From Paraphoma chrysanthemicola (Eukaryota > Ascomycota > Dothideomycetes > Pleosporales > Phaeosphaeriaceae), in assembly GCA_020744225.1 (NCBI GenBank), contig JAGMWG010000015.1:248001-312000 (forward strand): 64,000 nt of DNA, written 5' to 3'. How positions within the stretch are numbered: position 1 is the stretch's first letter; the number at the start of each line of letters is the position of its first letter. The position numbers were made by a program, and so were the translations under genes. This document shows positions 31,958 to 42,089 of this stretch, one piece after another. Below the pieces are notes generated by a model. It had not been told where the DNA came from and did no database searches. It saw only the letters and a list, made by a program, of their open reading frames with translations.

Positions 31958-34352
31958 ATGTTGTAAGTGCTGCCGGTCCCCGTACTTTCGCCGTGCCATC
32001 CATCGCTGACCTCTGCCAGTGTCCTTCCTCCACCGCCGCGCTATCCAACTGGAGGGTATCCGTAGGTCACCATCACACCTGAGGGTTCAACGTGAGACAT
32101 GTGCTGACTGTGGACGCCAACACCCAGCGGCGTACCTGCAGGTCAACTCATCGAGACCAATAACACTCTTACGCATCCTACAGGGCCAGATCATCAATTG
32201 GTGGTCGGAGAAGGTACCTTGCCATCCCCACCATGAGGCGCCACAGCTCTACTAACTCAGGCGTCTTCTCCCAGGCACATATGTGCTCCGCGACGACTTG
32301 CATTTAGCTACGCCGCCGCCCCATCCCTCGGAAGCACCCGTGCACAACCCCAACCCACTGGCGACAAACATAACCCCGCCGACATGTGGCACCAAGCTTT
32401 CACTCGTCGCCCTCGCACCCCGCCAGCCCTCAGCCTCGCAGCTGCATCGCTTCGGAACACGCAACAGCACGCGGTCGCAAGTTCCGCCGAGCATCCAGGA
32501 ATCGCCCCTTGAATCACACAGCCAAGCGAGCGACACAGGGTCGCAGGGCGCGAATGGCCTCGCTGCTTCGCCTCTAGATGGTCTACATACACCCGTGTTT
32601 GGCGAAGGCAATGCAGCCCTTGCGGTGGTCAATGGAAAGGATTCCAAGGACCCGCTTAAGCGACGGAAGCCGAAAAGTAACATTGTAAAGAGCAATTCGT
32701 CCTTTGTATCCAGAGTCATTCCCCATGAGGCTCTATCGAAGCGTCTGCAGGAGCACAACCCCAATGGACAATACGCCTTTGCCAACATCAATCGTGCATT
32801 ACAGTGGCTGGACTTGAATTCACCGACTAAAGAAGAGCACCTCACCAAGATTCTCTTCACCAAAGCACATGCACTGTGCCACGATATAAACCAAATCACC
32901 AAGGGCCCAAACCATCTGGACATTGTCATGGGCTTCTCGACCGGTGACATCATCTGGTACGAGCCCATGTCGCAGAAGTATTCGCGCATCAACAAGAACG
33001 GGGTCATCAATGCGACGCCAGTGTCTGACGTCCGCTGGCTGCCCAACAGCGAGAGCTTGTTCCTTGCAGCACACATGGATGGCAGTCTCGTGGTATATGA
33101 CAAGGAGAAGGAGGACGCAGTCTTCGTAGCGGAAGATCAGTCGCCCAGTACCGAGGATGTGCTGTCTGATGCGGGCAAGAAGACCCATCTAACGATCAAG
33201 AAGTCGGTGAACTCGAAGAACCAAAAGACCAATCCTGTGTCCTGCTGGCAGGTGTCAAGCTCGAAGATCAATGCGTTCGAGTTTTCGCCTGATCGACGAC
33301 ATCTTGCCGTTGTCTCTGAGGACGGATCTTTCCGGATCATTGATTTCTTGAAGGAAAAGTGAGTTTCACGGAGTCTCCTCACGGCGTGAACTAATGCATT
33401 CAAGGCTTTTGCACCATTACATGAGCTACTATGGTGGCATGATCTGCGTATGTTGGTCTCCAGATGGCCGCTACATAGTAACGGGTGGTCAAGACGACCT
33501 GGTGTCAATCTGGTCACTCGAAGACCGTGTCCTTGTAGCTCGCTGCCAAGGACACAACTCCTGGGTGACTGCGGTTCAATTCGACCCATGGCGATGTGAC
33601 GAGCGGAACTACCGCATCGGCAGCGTTGGAGAAGACTGCCGGCTTCTACTGTGGGATTTCAGTGTTGGCATGCTGCATAGGCCACGGGCTGTAAGTACTA
33701 TCCCAGTGTGCTGCCGACCGCATTTTCTAAAAGGGACTCAAGGCTTCGGTGCGACAGCGTAACAGCATCGCATCATCGAACCTCAAGATGCAACGCACGC
33801 GTACAGACAGCACAGCGAATCGCTTGCGGTCAAACTCGAATCTCACTGCTGGAAGTTTGCTCGACGAAGATGAAGTGGTCCACCCGGTCGAGCCTCGTGC
33901 ACGAACGGCGATGTTGCCTCCAGTGCTCGTACGTAGATGCCACCATTTCTGTTGCCCTTTGCGGGACAATCATTAATACAAATACAGGCAAAGACGGTAG
34001 ACGAGCACCCCGTAGTCTGGTTGGGCTTCGAGGAAGACTGCATCCTGACGTCTTGCAAAAATGGTGAGTCGAACATTTTCTACACCGTCGTCGCCTTTGG
34101 ATCCGCTTCGCATGTACCCGCCCCGAACTGCATGCGATAAGGCTGGTCCTTGTACTACGCGCAGGAACCCGCTCAGTTTCGCTCGTGGACCCACTCTCAC
34201 ATTTGTTGAGGTGCTGCACATGGAGCGATAGATAACAAAATGATGCTGACGTTGAGTTTTTTGAAGGCCACATCAAAACTTTTGACCGCCCCAAGGAAGG
34301 AACATCCAACGACGATAGTGGCCGATCGACGACGTCGGCCGGTAACCCATGA
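31958..34352 (+). CDS. creC: CreC WD40 protein, partner of the CreB deubiquitinase, 616 aa
   Basis: Eight exons: 31958-31962, 32020-32061, 32128-32213, 32275-33358, 33405-33690, 33743-33928, 33988-34063 and 34267-34352. All junctions agree in phase and the CDS is 617 codons. The first exon is just ATGTT; it joins to give MFVLPPPPRYP, the CreC start. The conserved blocks QLIETNN, GTYVLRDDLHLATPPPHPSEAP, NPLATNITPPTCGTKLSL and KSNSSFVSRV follow. A WD40 propeller then runs over roughly residues 200-600: NHLDIVMGFSTGDIIWYEP, AHMDGSLVVYD, INAFEFSPDRRHLAVVSEDG, VCWSPDGRYIVTGGQDDLVSIW and SWVTAVQFDPW. CreC resembles human WDR20 and stabilises the ubiquitin protease CreB, which acts in carbon catabolite repression. 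The last intron (203 nt) is long for this locus. Confidence 0.95.
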
Positions 34353-35448
34353 GATGGCGGGATCGGAATTCGCTATGTCGCACGTGTGGTTTTGATGCGT
34401 CCACGGTCGACATGTATAGCGTGTACTGTGCCCAGTGGCTCGGGTCGTTATGGTTGTGGGAGATGTGTTCCCGGAATAACCCGACACCTGACTTTGGCGC
34501 ACATGCGAGACAGGGATGGCTCAGCTGTTTTCAGGGCTGTGGTCTCAGCCCTACGCATGTTCACTTGCATGCTGTTGCAGACCGTGTGGTAGTACAGCGG
34601 CATGTGCCAGACGCGTTTCTTCATTGTACATAGAGTTTCACCAAAAATCGCCAAAACTTGCGCGTAACATCACCGTACATTATGCGCTAGAGAAACAAAT
34701 TGATGTGCACGCATATTTGTGGGCCCAGCGGGTACCTTCAGGACCCTTTTCGCGTGAGGCTCGACTGATCTCAGGTCGCTCGGACCGAGTTAGACGTGGC
34801 TCGATGCACCCTTGGTCAATGGCCAGGACCGAGGAGAAAGAGTGGTGTTGAAAGTGGCGTGGACTGTGGGAGCCCAAATCGTCAAAATTCAGGAGACACG
34901 GGCGGAAAAAAATCCGCCGGTATCCAGCTGTGGGCAGGGCCACGTGCTGGAACCGGCGAAGTGCATTATCGCACGGCAGCCAGTGTTTGGGCATGTGTTG
35001 TTGGCCGATGATGCCATGAGAAGCCTGCATGTGTGGCGCAATAGAGTACGATCCGTGCGGCATACCGAGCGATTGCGGCGACGACGGGCGTGGGTGGCAG
35101 GGCGCCGCGCGTGGGGCGACTCGACTGTATACTGCTGTGTGCGTTGTTGTGCTGTGCTAACACGGCGCCATGGTGGAAACGCATCAAGACAGGGACAAGA
35201 GTGCTAGAGGGAACTTGCAGCGCTGTCGTTCGCACTGCCACCAAGACTGGAGCTGTCGACGACGCCAGACATGTGTCAGTTCACGGTCACTGTTCGCGGG
35301 ATACCTTCTTTGACGAAGATTCTTCCAAGACTAGTCCACTGATAGAAGCGGCGCTAGATGCACGCAGCCGTCCCCCCTGCACACAAGTTGACTCCACTCT
35401 TTACCATGAGCTCATCAGGGTGCAGCTGGCTAGCAGGCCGCCCTTGCC

Positions 35449-35475
35449 CGCAGCGTGCGCAGCGTGCGCAGCGTG
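35449..35475. repeat. Three exact copies of CGCAGCGTG
   Basis: A 27-bp GC-rich tandem repeat with a 9-bp unit, about 380 bp upstream of the creD start codon. It could be a regulatory repeat or simple slippage. Confidence 0.8.
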
Positions 35476-35758
35476 GATAAGGCAAGGTATAACTTGACTG
35501 CAGCCAACACGCGGCGGGTGGGTGCAAAGGCCAGCTACTAGGCGTCGACGAAGAAGCACCTTTCACTCCACCTCACCTTGTACATAAGCCTCACGCCCGC
35601 CGTGATCCCACTGGTTTCTACACCCACGCAGCCCTCAGCCCCAAAGCCACCTGCTCACCTGCTCACCTCAGGCCCGTACGAAACCCTGCAGCTATCGCGA
35701 CCATTACCGCATCGGCGCGCCGGCGACAGTGCCAGACAGCATCCGGCCAGCGGACAAT

Positions 35759-35769
35759 CCCCACCCCGC
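35759..35769 (-). promoter_or_regulatory. Two overlapping CreA-consensus hexamers upstream of creD
   Basis: On the minus strand the sequence reads GCGGGG overlapping GTGGGG by one base; both fit the CreA consensus SYGGRG. They lie about 90-100 bp before the creD ATG. Hexamers of this degeneracy occur often by chance, so the call rests mainly on position and pathway. Confidence 0.35.
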
Positions 35770-35856
35770 GCACATCTACTTAGTCTCCTCGCGCCCCCAG
35801 TCCTCATGGTGTCGTGATTTCTTGGTGTTTTCTTTTGCCCCGTCCCTCTTTAGACC

Positions 35857-37671
35857 ATGCCGCGCCCGCAGGTGTTCGGCCGAAACACGGCGCCTGTTCT
35901 AGAGATCAAGTACGTCGCAGCGCGCAGCGCCCTCGCCGAGACGGAATGTGTGCTGACGGTGGTGCAGGCCGGAGTCGCCCTTTGTTGTTTTCTATGGAGA
36001 GTCGTCCGAGTCGCACGAGACGGAGCTGCGGGGCAAGCTCGTTCTCACCAACCCCGAGTCCATCTCGGTCCGCAGCGTGCGCATCACGCTGACGGGCACG
36101 CGCAAGGTCTCGTACGCCAGCACCTCTTCCTCAGCGACAACCACGTCCGGCCGCTAATGCAGCACAACAGATGGCATCTGACCAATACCGTGAGCCCGCA
36201 GCCCATTGCGCACAAGACCAACTTCCTCGTCGAGAATGTCAACCTCTTCCCCGTCGACGGCAGCAAGAATAAGGCGCATAAGATCAGCGCTGGCTACCAT
36301 GAGTGGGACTTCAGCTTCAAGATGCCGAGCAATCTTGACCAGAGCGTCGAGGGCCTGCCCACCAATTGGGTCGTCTACAACCTCAAGGCGTCGGTCGACC
36401 GGGGGTACATGAGCAAGCAGCTGTCAGCCTCGTCGCACATCCGCGTCATCCGCACCCTGGGCCGCGATCTGCTCGAGACCATGCCCATGGAGCAGATCAA
36501 CGAGGACATATGGGCCAACAAGCTTGCCTACAAGATCACCGTGCCCCAGAAGAACTACATTGTCGGCACCCACATCACCGCCGACTTTGTGCTGATACCG
36601 CTGCGGAAGGGCGTAGAAATCTCCACCATAAAGATGGAACTGATCGAGTCACGGCAACTGTTTGCAGACTACGCCGGCAGGCGCATCAGCCACCAGACCG
36701 ATGTCCAGGTCGCCGTGACCGAAGGCGACATGCCCGAGAACTCGGCCAATCTGGTGCCCACCGAAGCAGACGATGCCGACCAGCTTTTTGACGAATCGCA
36801 CCGCTTTTCCATGACGCTCGATCTTCCAAAGTCCCTCAAGAACTGCAGGCAGTCTGTGGACACGGAGAACATACGGCTGACGCACAAACTACGTCTCTAC
36901 GTCAATCTCAAGAACCCAGAAGGACATACGAGTCAGCTGCTAGTCAAGAACCACGTCCATCTCTTCATCTCGCCCAATTTGCCTCCGAACGAGGACCAAA
37001 GTGTAGTCGTGGACCACAACATCATCAGTCAACAAGCATTCCAAGATGAAGTCAACCAAAACGCTCCACCCACATATGGCCTCCATCAGCTCGACGAGCT
37101 CTACAACGACATCGATCCTTCCGGGTTTATGACGCCGGGAGGCTACCACAGCATGATGAACAGCGGAGCCAACACACCTTTCTATGCCCACAGTCGCTCT
37201 GGGTCTGCCGAGGATCTCGCGTCGTTGGACGCAGTCGCGAATGGCGGTGGTGCGTCAGCAGCAGCTTTGCAGCACAGACTCCAGAACCTGAACATGTCGA
37301 GCGATCAACCCACGCACTTTCAGCCACAGAGACACCATTCGTCTGGTGACAGCACACCGCAGACCAATGGCGATCAGGCCTACTTTGACATACCAGCCGC
37401 CACCAACTACGACATGGACGCGCTGGCTCGCACGCCCAGCTACAATACGGCTGTACGCACACCTGGCAGGACTCCGCTCGTGGCAGATGTCGCTTTGCCT
37501 ACCTACGAGATTGCCACATCACGGCCCGGATCCCCCAGCAGAAGTAGAGGCAGTAGAGGGACGACTCCTAGCCCGGCACGATCTCTAGACACCTTAACTG
37601 AGGAAACCAATCGCAACACGGCCATGAACAGCAGGAGACAGAGCCCAAGGACGAGCGATGATGGAAGGTAA
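35857..37671 (+). CDS. creD: CreD arrestin-related ubiquitin-ligase adaptor, about 565 aa
   Basis: Exons are 35857-35909, 35968-36111 and 36171-37671, joined in phase. The arrestin fold covers roughly residues 15-400: VLEIKPESPFVVFYG, LRGKLVLTNPESISVRSVRITLTGTRKVS, WHLTN, YHEWDFSFKMP, LPTNWVVYNLKASVDRGY, and in the C-lobe KNYIVGTHITADFVLIPL and LRLYVNLKN. Two PY motifs bind the WW domains of HECT ligases: PPTYG, just before the CreD block LDELYNDIDPSGFMTPGGY, and LPTYE near the C-terminus. The tail is Ser/Pro/Arg-rich. Aspergillus CreD and yeast Rod1/Rog3 link the HulA/Rsp5 ligase to cargo such as sugar transporters in carbon catabolite repression. The stop at 37671 may be bypassed by splicing to a candidate exon at 37938. 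Confidence 0.93.
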   Translation: MPRPQVFGRNTAPVLEIKYVAARSALAETECVLTVVQAGVALCCFLWRVVRVARDGAAGQARSHQPRVHLGPQRAHHADGHAQGLVRQHLFLSDNHVRPLMQHNRWHLTNTVSPQPIAHKTNFLVENVNLFPVDGSKNKAHKISAGYHEWDFSFKMPSNLDQSVEGLPTNWVVYNLKASVDRGYMSKQLSASSHIRVIRTLGRDLLETMPMEQINEDIWANKLAYKITVPQKNYIVGTHITADFVLIPLRKGVEISTIKMELIESRQLFADYAGRRISHQTDVQVAVTEGDMPENSANLVPTEADDADQLFDESHRFSMTLDLPKSLKNCRQSVDTENIRLTHKLRLYVNLKNPEGHTSQLLVKNHVHLFISPNLPPNEDQSVVVDHNIISQQAFQDEVNQNAPPTYGLHQLDELYNDIDPSGFMTPGGYHSMMNSGANTPFYAHSRSGSAEDLASLDAVANGGGASAAALQHRLQNLNMSSDQPTHFQPQRHHSSGDSTPQTNGDQAYFDIPAATNYDMDALARTPSYNTAVRTPGRTPLVADVALPTYEIATSRPGSPSRSRGSRGTTPSPARSLDTLTEETNRNTAMNSRRQSPRTSDDGR

Positions 37672-37937
37672 AACACCCATCTTGCAATCTCTCAAATCAC
37701 CCATAGTCGAGTGGTGGAAAAGACTACAAGTCTAGTCATGACCATCACTCCTATTCGTCTTCGCATGGTCTGTGGCCTATTACTAGGATTCGCAGATTCT
37801 GCTCAAGACAAGCAGTGAGCGCTCACTGAGTGCTCATTGAAGCATCCCACTCCTTCAAACCCTACACACAGTCTTCCTGTCTTTTGTTTCAAAGTATTCT
37901 TCAGCCCAAAAGCTTAATACCCCTTTCTCGTACATAG

Positions 37938-38244
37938 ACACCCAGCATCCGCTCTCATACCCACCATATCTAATACATCGACATCTTCGTCGGATACATC
38001 ACCGACGTCTCGTTCTTCATCGTCGGCATCCTCTGTGCCGCCCAGTACCCGAGACATGCCCATAACGATGGGCAATCGGAGCCGGAGTTCGTCTCGGTCG
38101 AACGGCCTTCTGGAGGTGCCCCGGCCACACCTCCATCTAAGGCCCAAGCGGCAGCGCTCGTCGTCCGCATCATCGGGCGCATCCATTCGAGAAACTATAG
38201 ATGGACTTTCGGGCTTCCGGAGGGCTTTGCGACACATTGGTTAA
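37938..38244 (+). CDS. Candidate extra 3' exon of creD (Ser/Arg-rich frame)
   Basis: Downstream of the creD stop an open frame reads TSTSSSDTSPTSRSSSSASS, then NGLLEVPRPHLHLRPKRQR and ends SIRETIDGLSGFRRALRHIG. It has no ATG near its start. A donor inside the last creD codons (AG|GTAAAA at 37669-37670) and the acceptor TACATAG ending at 37937 would join in phase, removing 268 nt. The composition resembles the creD tail. It may equally be a separate small gene or a chance frame; the opposite strand is also open here. Confidence 0.35.
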
Positions 38245-38826
38245 GGGAACAGTCCCCTAAAAGACGAAAGCTCGCTAGTTGTTCGCATATGGAGCATGGC
38301 ATTGGCGATGGCGTTGTCAACTTACTTGCGTTCACTCTTGTCTCAATATAGATCTACGAAGCATGACGGTGTCATGAAGGATGTGGTTACGAAGGGACGG
38401 TCAAACCGACGTTCATACCGGGCAACTACTTGATACTAAATACACAAGCGCCCTATCCTGTTCAAACAATTGCTGACAATGTCATATGCGGGAATGAAGA
38501 GTCGCCTCGTATCATTTGTGGGCCCATCATATGATAAGTGTTGCCTGCATCCCAAATGCAGCATAACATCAGTAATGACCTAATCCGACCGAGATATTTG
38601 CGCTACGGGTAGCTCAGCAATGCCTGTTCCAGCGTCCATTACACTCGACAGCCTTTTCATGCGGCCGCGTATAGGGATCTATGCAGTATCCCTAGATCAT
38701 TGATATGGAGCTAAGGTAGGTATAGTCTGAGTCAGCATATTGAGTACACATGTGGTGATGTTGGATCATTCGAGACATTCTCATTTGGCTAGAGGCTACC
38801 TACATATGATTCACTTCTTGGATTGT
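38245..38826. other. Intergenic region downstream of creD
   Basis: About 580 bp holding the 3' flanks of the creD region and of the minus-strand GH18 gene. Nothing else is recognised. Confidence 0.5.
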
Positions 38827-40127
38827 CTATTGCGGATATTGCTCGAATAAAAAGCCCGCTGCCATCTCCACGTTACCATCCGTTGCGTTGAGCGCTGCAA
38901 TCGCCTCGTTTTGCGCGAAGCCTAGCACGACAAGTTTCTGAATTTCTTCGTCTGCCCAAGGCACTTGTGGCCGTGGTAGAGTTGTGACCATGTGGCGGAT
39001 TTGGTCAGGTGTCAAACCCAACAACGGCGTATCTATCTTAGGATGTGGCGGTTCTTCAACACGCAATACTCTTCCCAGCGCACCAACCCATCCAGCTTGA
39101 ACCGTGTCATTGTTGAGCTCAAGAGATGAAACGTGTAGAAGATCATCTTCACAGTCTCCACAATTGAAATACTCCCAACCCATGACACCGCCAAAGCCTT
39201 GCCCGATTCCTTGATATTTCTCCCGCAAACGCGCGCAAGTGTCTTGTAGTCTTGCGACAGGGACGTGGCCAGAGCCGTTGCCCGGGTTAGTTACAACACC
39301 CATGACCACCTTTTCAGGTTTCCATCCCGCAGCTATAATAGCATCGTACCATCGCGTTGAGCTAGCATCGCCCCATCCGCAATAGAATTGGGTATTGTAC
39401 CATGCAATCTCCCTACCATATACGCTGCACTCTAGCTCTGAATAAGAAAATCCCGAGAGGTGAGGTAGTGTTGGATGCAAAGGATTTGGACCTGGCCCAC
39501 TAGCAAGCATGGGCCGTGGTGGTCGCAGATGTGCTGGAATATTGGGGTCGGGTATGAGCGCCGTTGCGACAGGTGCAAGCGTAATGATAAAGTTGGACCC
39601 AAAGTCTGCACGGAGGCGTGAGACAAGGCGTGTAGCCGTAGACAATGGAACCTCTTCCTCAATGTCGAGATCCAAGCCGTTGAGCTTGCGGGCAGCAATC
39701 AAAGCATGGAGCGGGGTATAGTATGCTTCGAACTGTCCCCATCAGCTTCTGCTGTGGCTAACATACTCCGGTCGTTGCCAAAAGAGAAGACTTCACATAC
39801 ACTCTCCGCATCTCCACTCAATTTCTCAAACGAGCCTTTCGCCGCTCCTCCGAGCATCCCCAACACTTTGACACCACTGCCCTGCAACCAACCCACTTCC
39901 CCCCACAACTGCCCAAATCTCGAGTCGTCTGGCCGATGATCATTGAGCGTGATGTGTGTCGGCTCATCATTCAGATGTATAGCGGCAACGATCACGTGTG
40001 TGATACCAGTATTGTTCGTAAGCAAGGGCAGCAGCGAGTGATAATTGCCTTCGGGGTCATGGAACGTCTGGTGATACACAATCAGTCTTGGGCCAGTGGA
40101 TGGCGACAGCAGCTTGGGATGGGTCAT
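38827..40127 (-). CDS. GH18 chitinase-like protein with C-terminal UBA domain, 410 aa
   Basis: Exons are 40127-39801 and 39732-38827 with a 68-nt intron. The N-terminal ~320 residues form a GH18 barrel: RLIVYHQTFHD (strand 1), ITHVIVAAIHLN, VKVLGMLGGAAKGSFE, and the active-site strand LNGLDLDIEEE near residues 125-135. The catalytic Glu and two Asp of DxxDxDxE are present; the first Asp is Asn. Further on are FIITLAPVATAL, WYNTQFYCGWGDASS, VVMGVVTNPGNGSGHV and GVMGWEYFNCG. There is no signal peptide, so it should stay in the cytoplasm. The last ~45 residues (WADEEIQKLVVLGFAQNEAIAALNATDGNVEMAAGFLFEQ) are a three-helix UBA domain, which binds ubiquitin. The role is unknown; it may act on cytosolic glycan or be a glycan-sensing quality-control factor. 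Confidence 0.88.
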
Positions 40128-40580
40128 GTCGATGTTGTGAGCTACGTTGTGCAGAAGCTCAGACTTGCATCGAGGCTGGGTCGGTGCGCACCTGCAGGAA
40201 CCCCGCCCGTACCGTGGGGCTGAAGTGCGGCGGCATTACGTCACCGCATCGTGAACCACATGCAGTTAGCCTCGATTTCTTGCCATCACGAAATGGCATT
40301 GGGGCACCCAGAATGGCAAGAGCAAGGAGAATTAAGAAATCCTGGTATCATTTACAGTGCTAGTGCGACCAAAAATTCCCTCCTAGAGCGAGCTAGACAT
40401 TCAGATGCCGACCATGAGAAACGCCTGACTACCCTATCCAGTATAGCCCCGCTACCCAGGCCAAAAGAAAAGTCCGTAGAATCTTCGGTGTGACCTGATG
40501 CACACCCTCGACTTGCGCCAGACATGCTGCCATTAGAGTCCATAAAGTTCGTTGCATCCTGATACAGAAGATCAGGCAGG
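40128..40580. other. Intergenic region between GH18-UBA and CDK1 genes
   Basis: About 450 bp; promoter of the GH18-UBA gene and 3' flank of CDK1. No gene is recognised. Confidence 0.5.
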
Positions 40581-41706
40581 TTAGTGGTAGCCGTTGCTGT
40601 AACCATTGGTCCCCGTGCCATTAAAGTAAGGATGGATGACAGTCTGTTTCGCTGAGATGCGACCAGCAGGATCATAGACAAGTAGCGCATCGAGCAGATC
40701 AAGACCAATATCATCCAAGGTGGTGACAATGGATGCAATGTCGGTCCGGTTCCACTTTGGGAAAGAAGGCTTGAAGTCTGGGAACGACGTGACACCAGGC
40801 CAATCCTGTTCGCTGGGCGTACCGAGGATGCTAGAGCATATTAGTCAACGTCCATGAAGATTGTTCTGCCTCGACATACCGGAAGATTTTGAAAATCTCG
40901 TCAATTTCAGAGTCTCCGGGGAACAGCGGCTTGCGTGTGCACATCTCTGCGAAGATGCAGCCTACAGACCACATGTCGACGCCAGTGGAGTATTGCCGGC
41001 CACCAAGCAGGATCTCCGGTGAGCGATACCATAGAGTGACAACCTATGGCGGATTAGCACATTGCTCGGGGCAGGCGGCTGTGTGCTGTACCTCATGGGT
41101 GTACGTCCGGAGCGGCACACCAAAGGCACGCGCCAGACCGAAATCAGCGAGCTTCAGGTTGCAGTCCTTGTCAATCAAAAGATTCTGAGGCTTCAGATCA
41201 CGATGCAGAACGCGGTGAGCGTGGCAGTACCGAACGCCTTGGCAAAGCTGCATCATGAATTTCTTCACCATTGTGTCGTCCATGACCAGAGCCTTCCCGG
41301 CCAGGCCCGAGCCCTCGGGCAGTGCCTTGCCCCGGCCGCCCTGGCTTACGGGTAGCGCCTCCATGTATTTCTTCAGGTCCAGATCAAGAAACTCGAAGAC
41401 GAGGTAGAGCTTGTGGCCGTCGGCATGTACAATGTTGAGGAGACGCACAATGTTGGGGTCGTTCATCTCCTTTAGCAGCGAGATTTCGCGGATGGCGGTG
41501 GATGGGACGCCTTCGTCTTCGGCTTCGAGGCGAATCTTCTTGAGCGCCACGATGCGCTGGTCCTTGGTGGTGAGGTCTTTGGCCTTGTAGACGACTCCGT
41601 AAGTGCCTAGCAACCCGTGTCAGTAAGGTGGCCACGCGGCGCATTGTGCGCTTGAGAAGTGCTGCATACCCTCGCCAATCTTCTCCATCTTCTGATAGTT
41701 CTCCAT
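40581..41706 (-). CDS. cdc2: Cyclin-dependent kinase 1 (Cdc28/Cdc2/NimX), 321 aa
   Basis: Exons are 41706-41670, 41606-41092, 41043-40880 and 40830-40581; all phases agree. The protein starts MENYQKMEKIGEGTYGVVYK with the inhibitory Thr/Tyr pair (GEGTYG). It has the exact PSTAIRE cyclin-binding helix, the catalytic loop HRDLKPQNLL, DFG in LADFGLARAFG, and the T-loop LRTYTHEVVTLWYRSPEILLG, where the Thr before HE is the CAK site. WSVGCIFAEM and GRISAKQTVIHPYF complete the fold. About 20 residues between KYMEALPVSQ and MDDTMVKKFM form an insertion also seen in other filamentous fungi. Exact PSTAIRE and the whole pattern identify the master mitotic CDK rather than Pho85 or Kin28. It is divergent from the AlkB gene across about 380 bp. 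Confidence 0.97.
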
Positions 41707-42089
41707 GCTGGCAGGAAGCGCGCGCCGTGTGCTTCAGACGAAAGGCGGTCAGGCGTGTTCAGCGACAGATGCGGGTCTCGTTGCCGCAATGAGTTGCTCT
41801 CTTGCAGCCTGCGTGTCACGGGGGCGGACGGGCGACAGGCGACGGGGTCCAGAGTCCAGAGTGCCTGCGGGTTAGTAGAGAAGGTCGAGCAGTGGGGTGC
41901 GGGCGGTGGGTGAAGGGTTAGCCTGCCAAATCTCAATGGCGAAGGGTTCCGTCAACACACAAACAGTCTTTGCCTAATGCGGAACCCACAACGCGAGCCC
42001 GGCGCGCTAGTCTAGTCCGCACACCTCACAGTCCACAGACGACTCGACAACCTCCACGCCTCCACCAACGCAAAATTTCGCCACATCTG
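41707..42089. other. Divergent promoter between CDK1 and the AlkB-type gene
   Basis: About 380 bp serving two divergent genes. No clear TATA box or repeat is seen. Confidence 0.5.

Larger units (their letters stand above)
34353..35856. other. Long creC-creD intergenic region, about 1.5 kb
   Basis: No coding sequence is supported. It holds a perfect 9-bp triplicate at 35449-35475, pyrimidine-rich DNA close to the creD start, and two overlapping CreA-type hexamers at 35759-35769. The length is greater than most spacers in this half of the window, suggesting a large creD promoter or leader. Confidence 0.5.

Noticed and set aside
31352..31999. Minus-strand open frame of 215 codons between gem1 and creC
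   Set aside because: It lies in a divergent promoter, overlaps first exons of both genes and has no domain.
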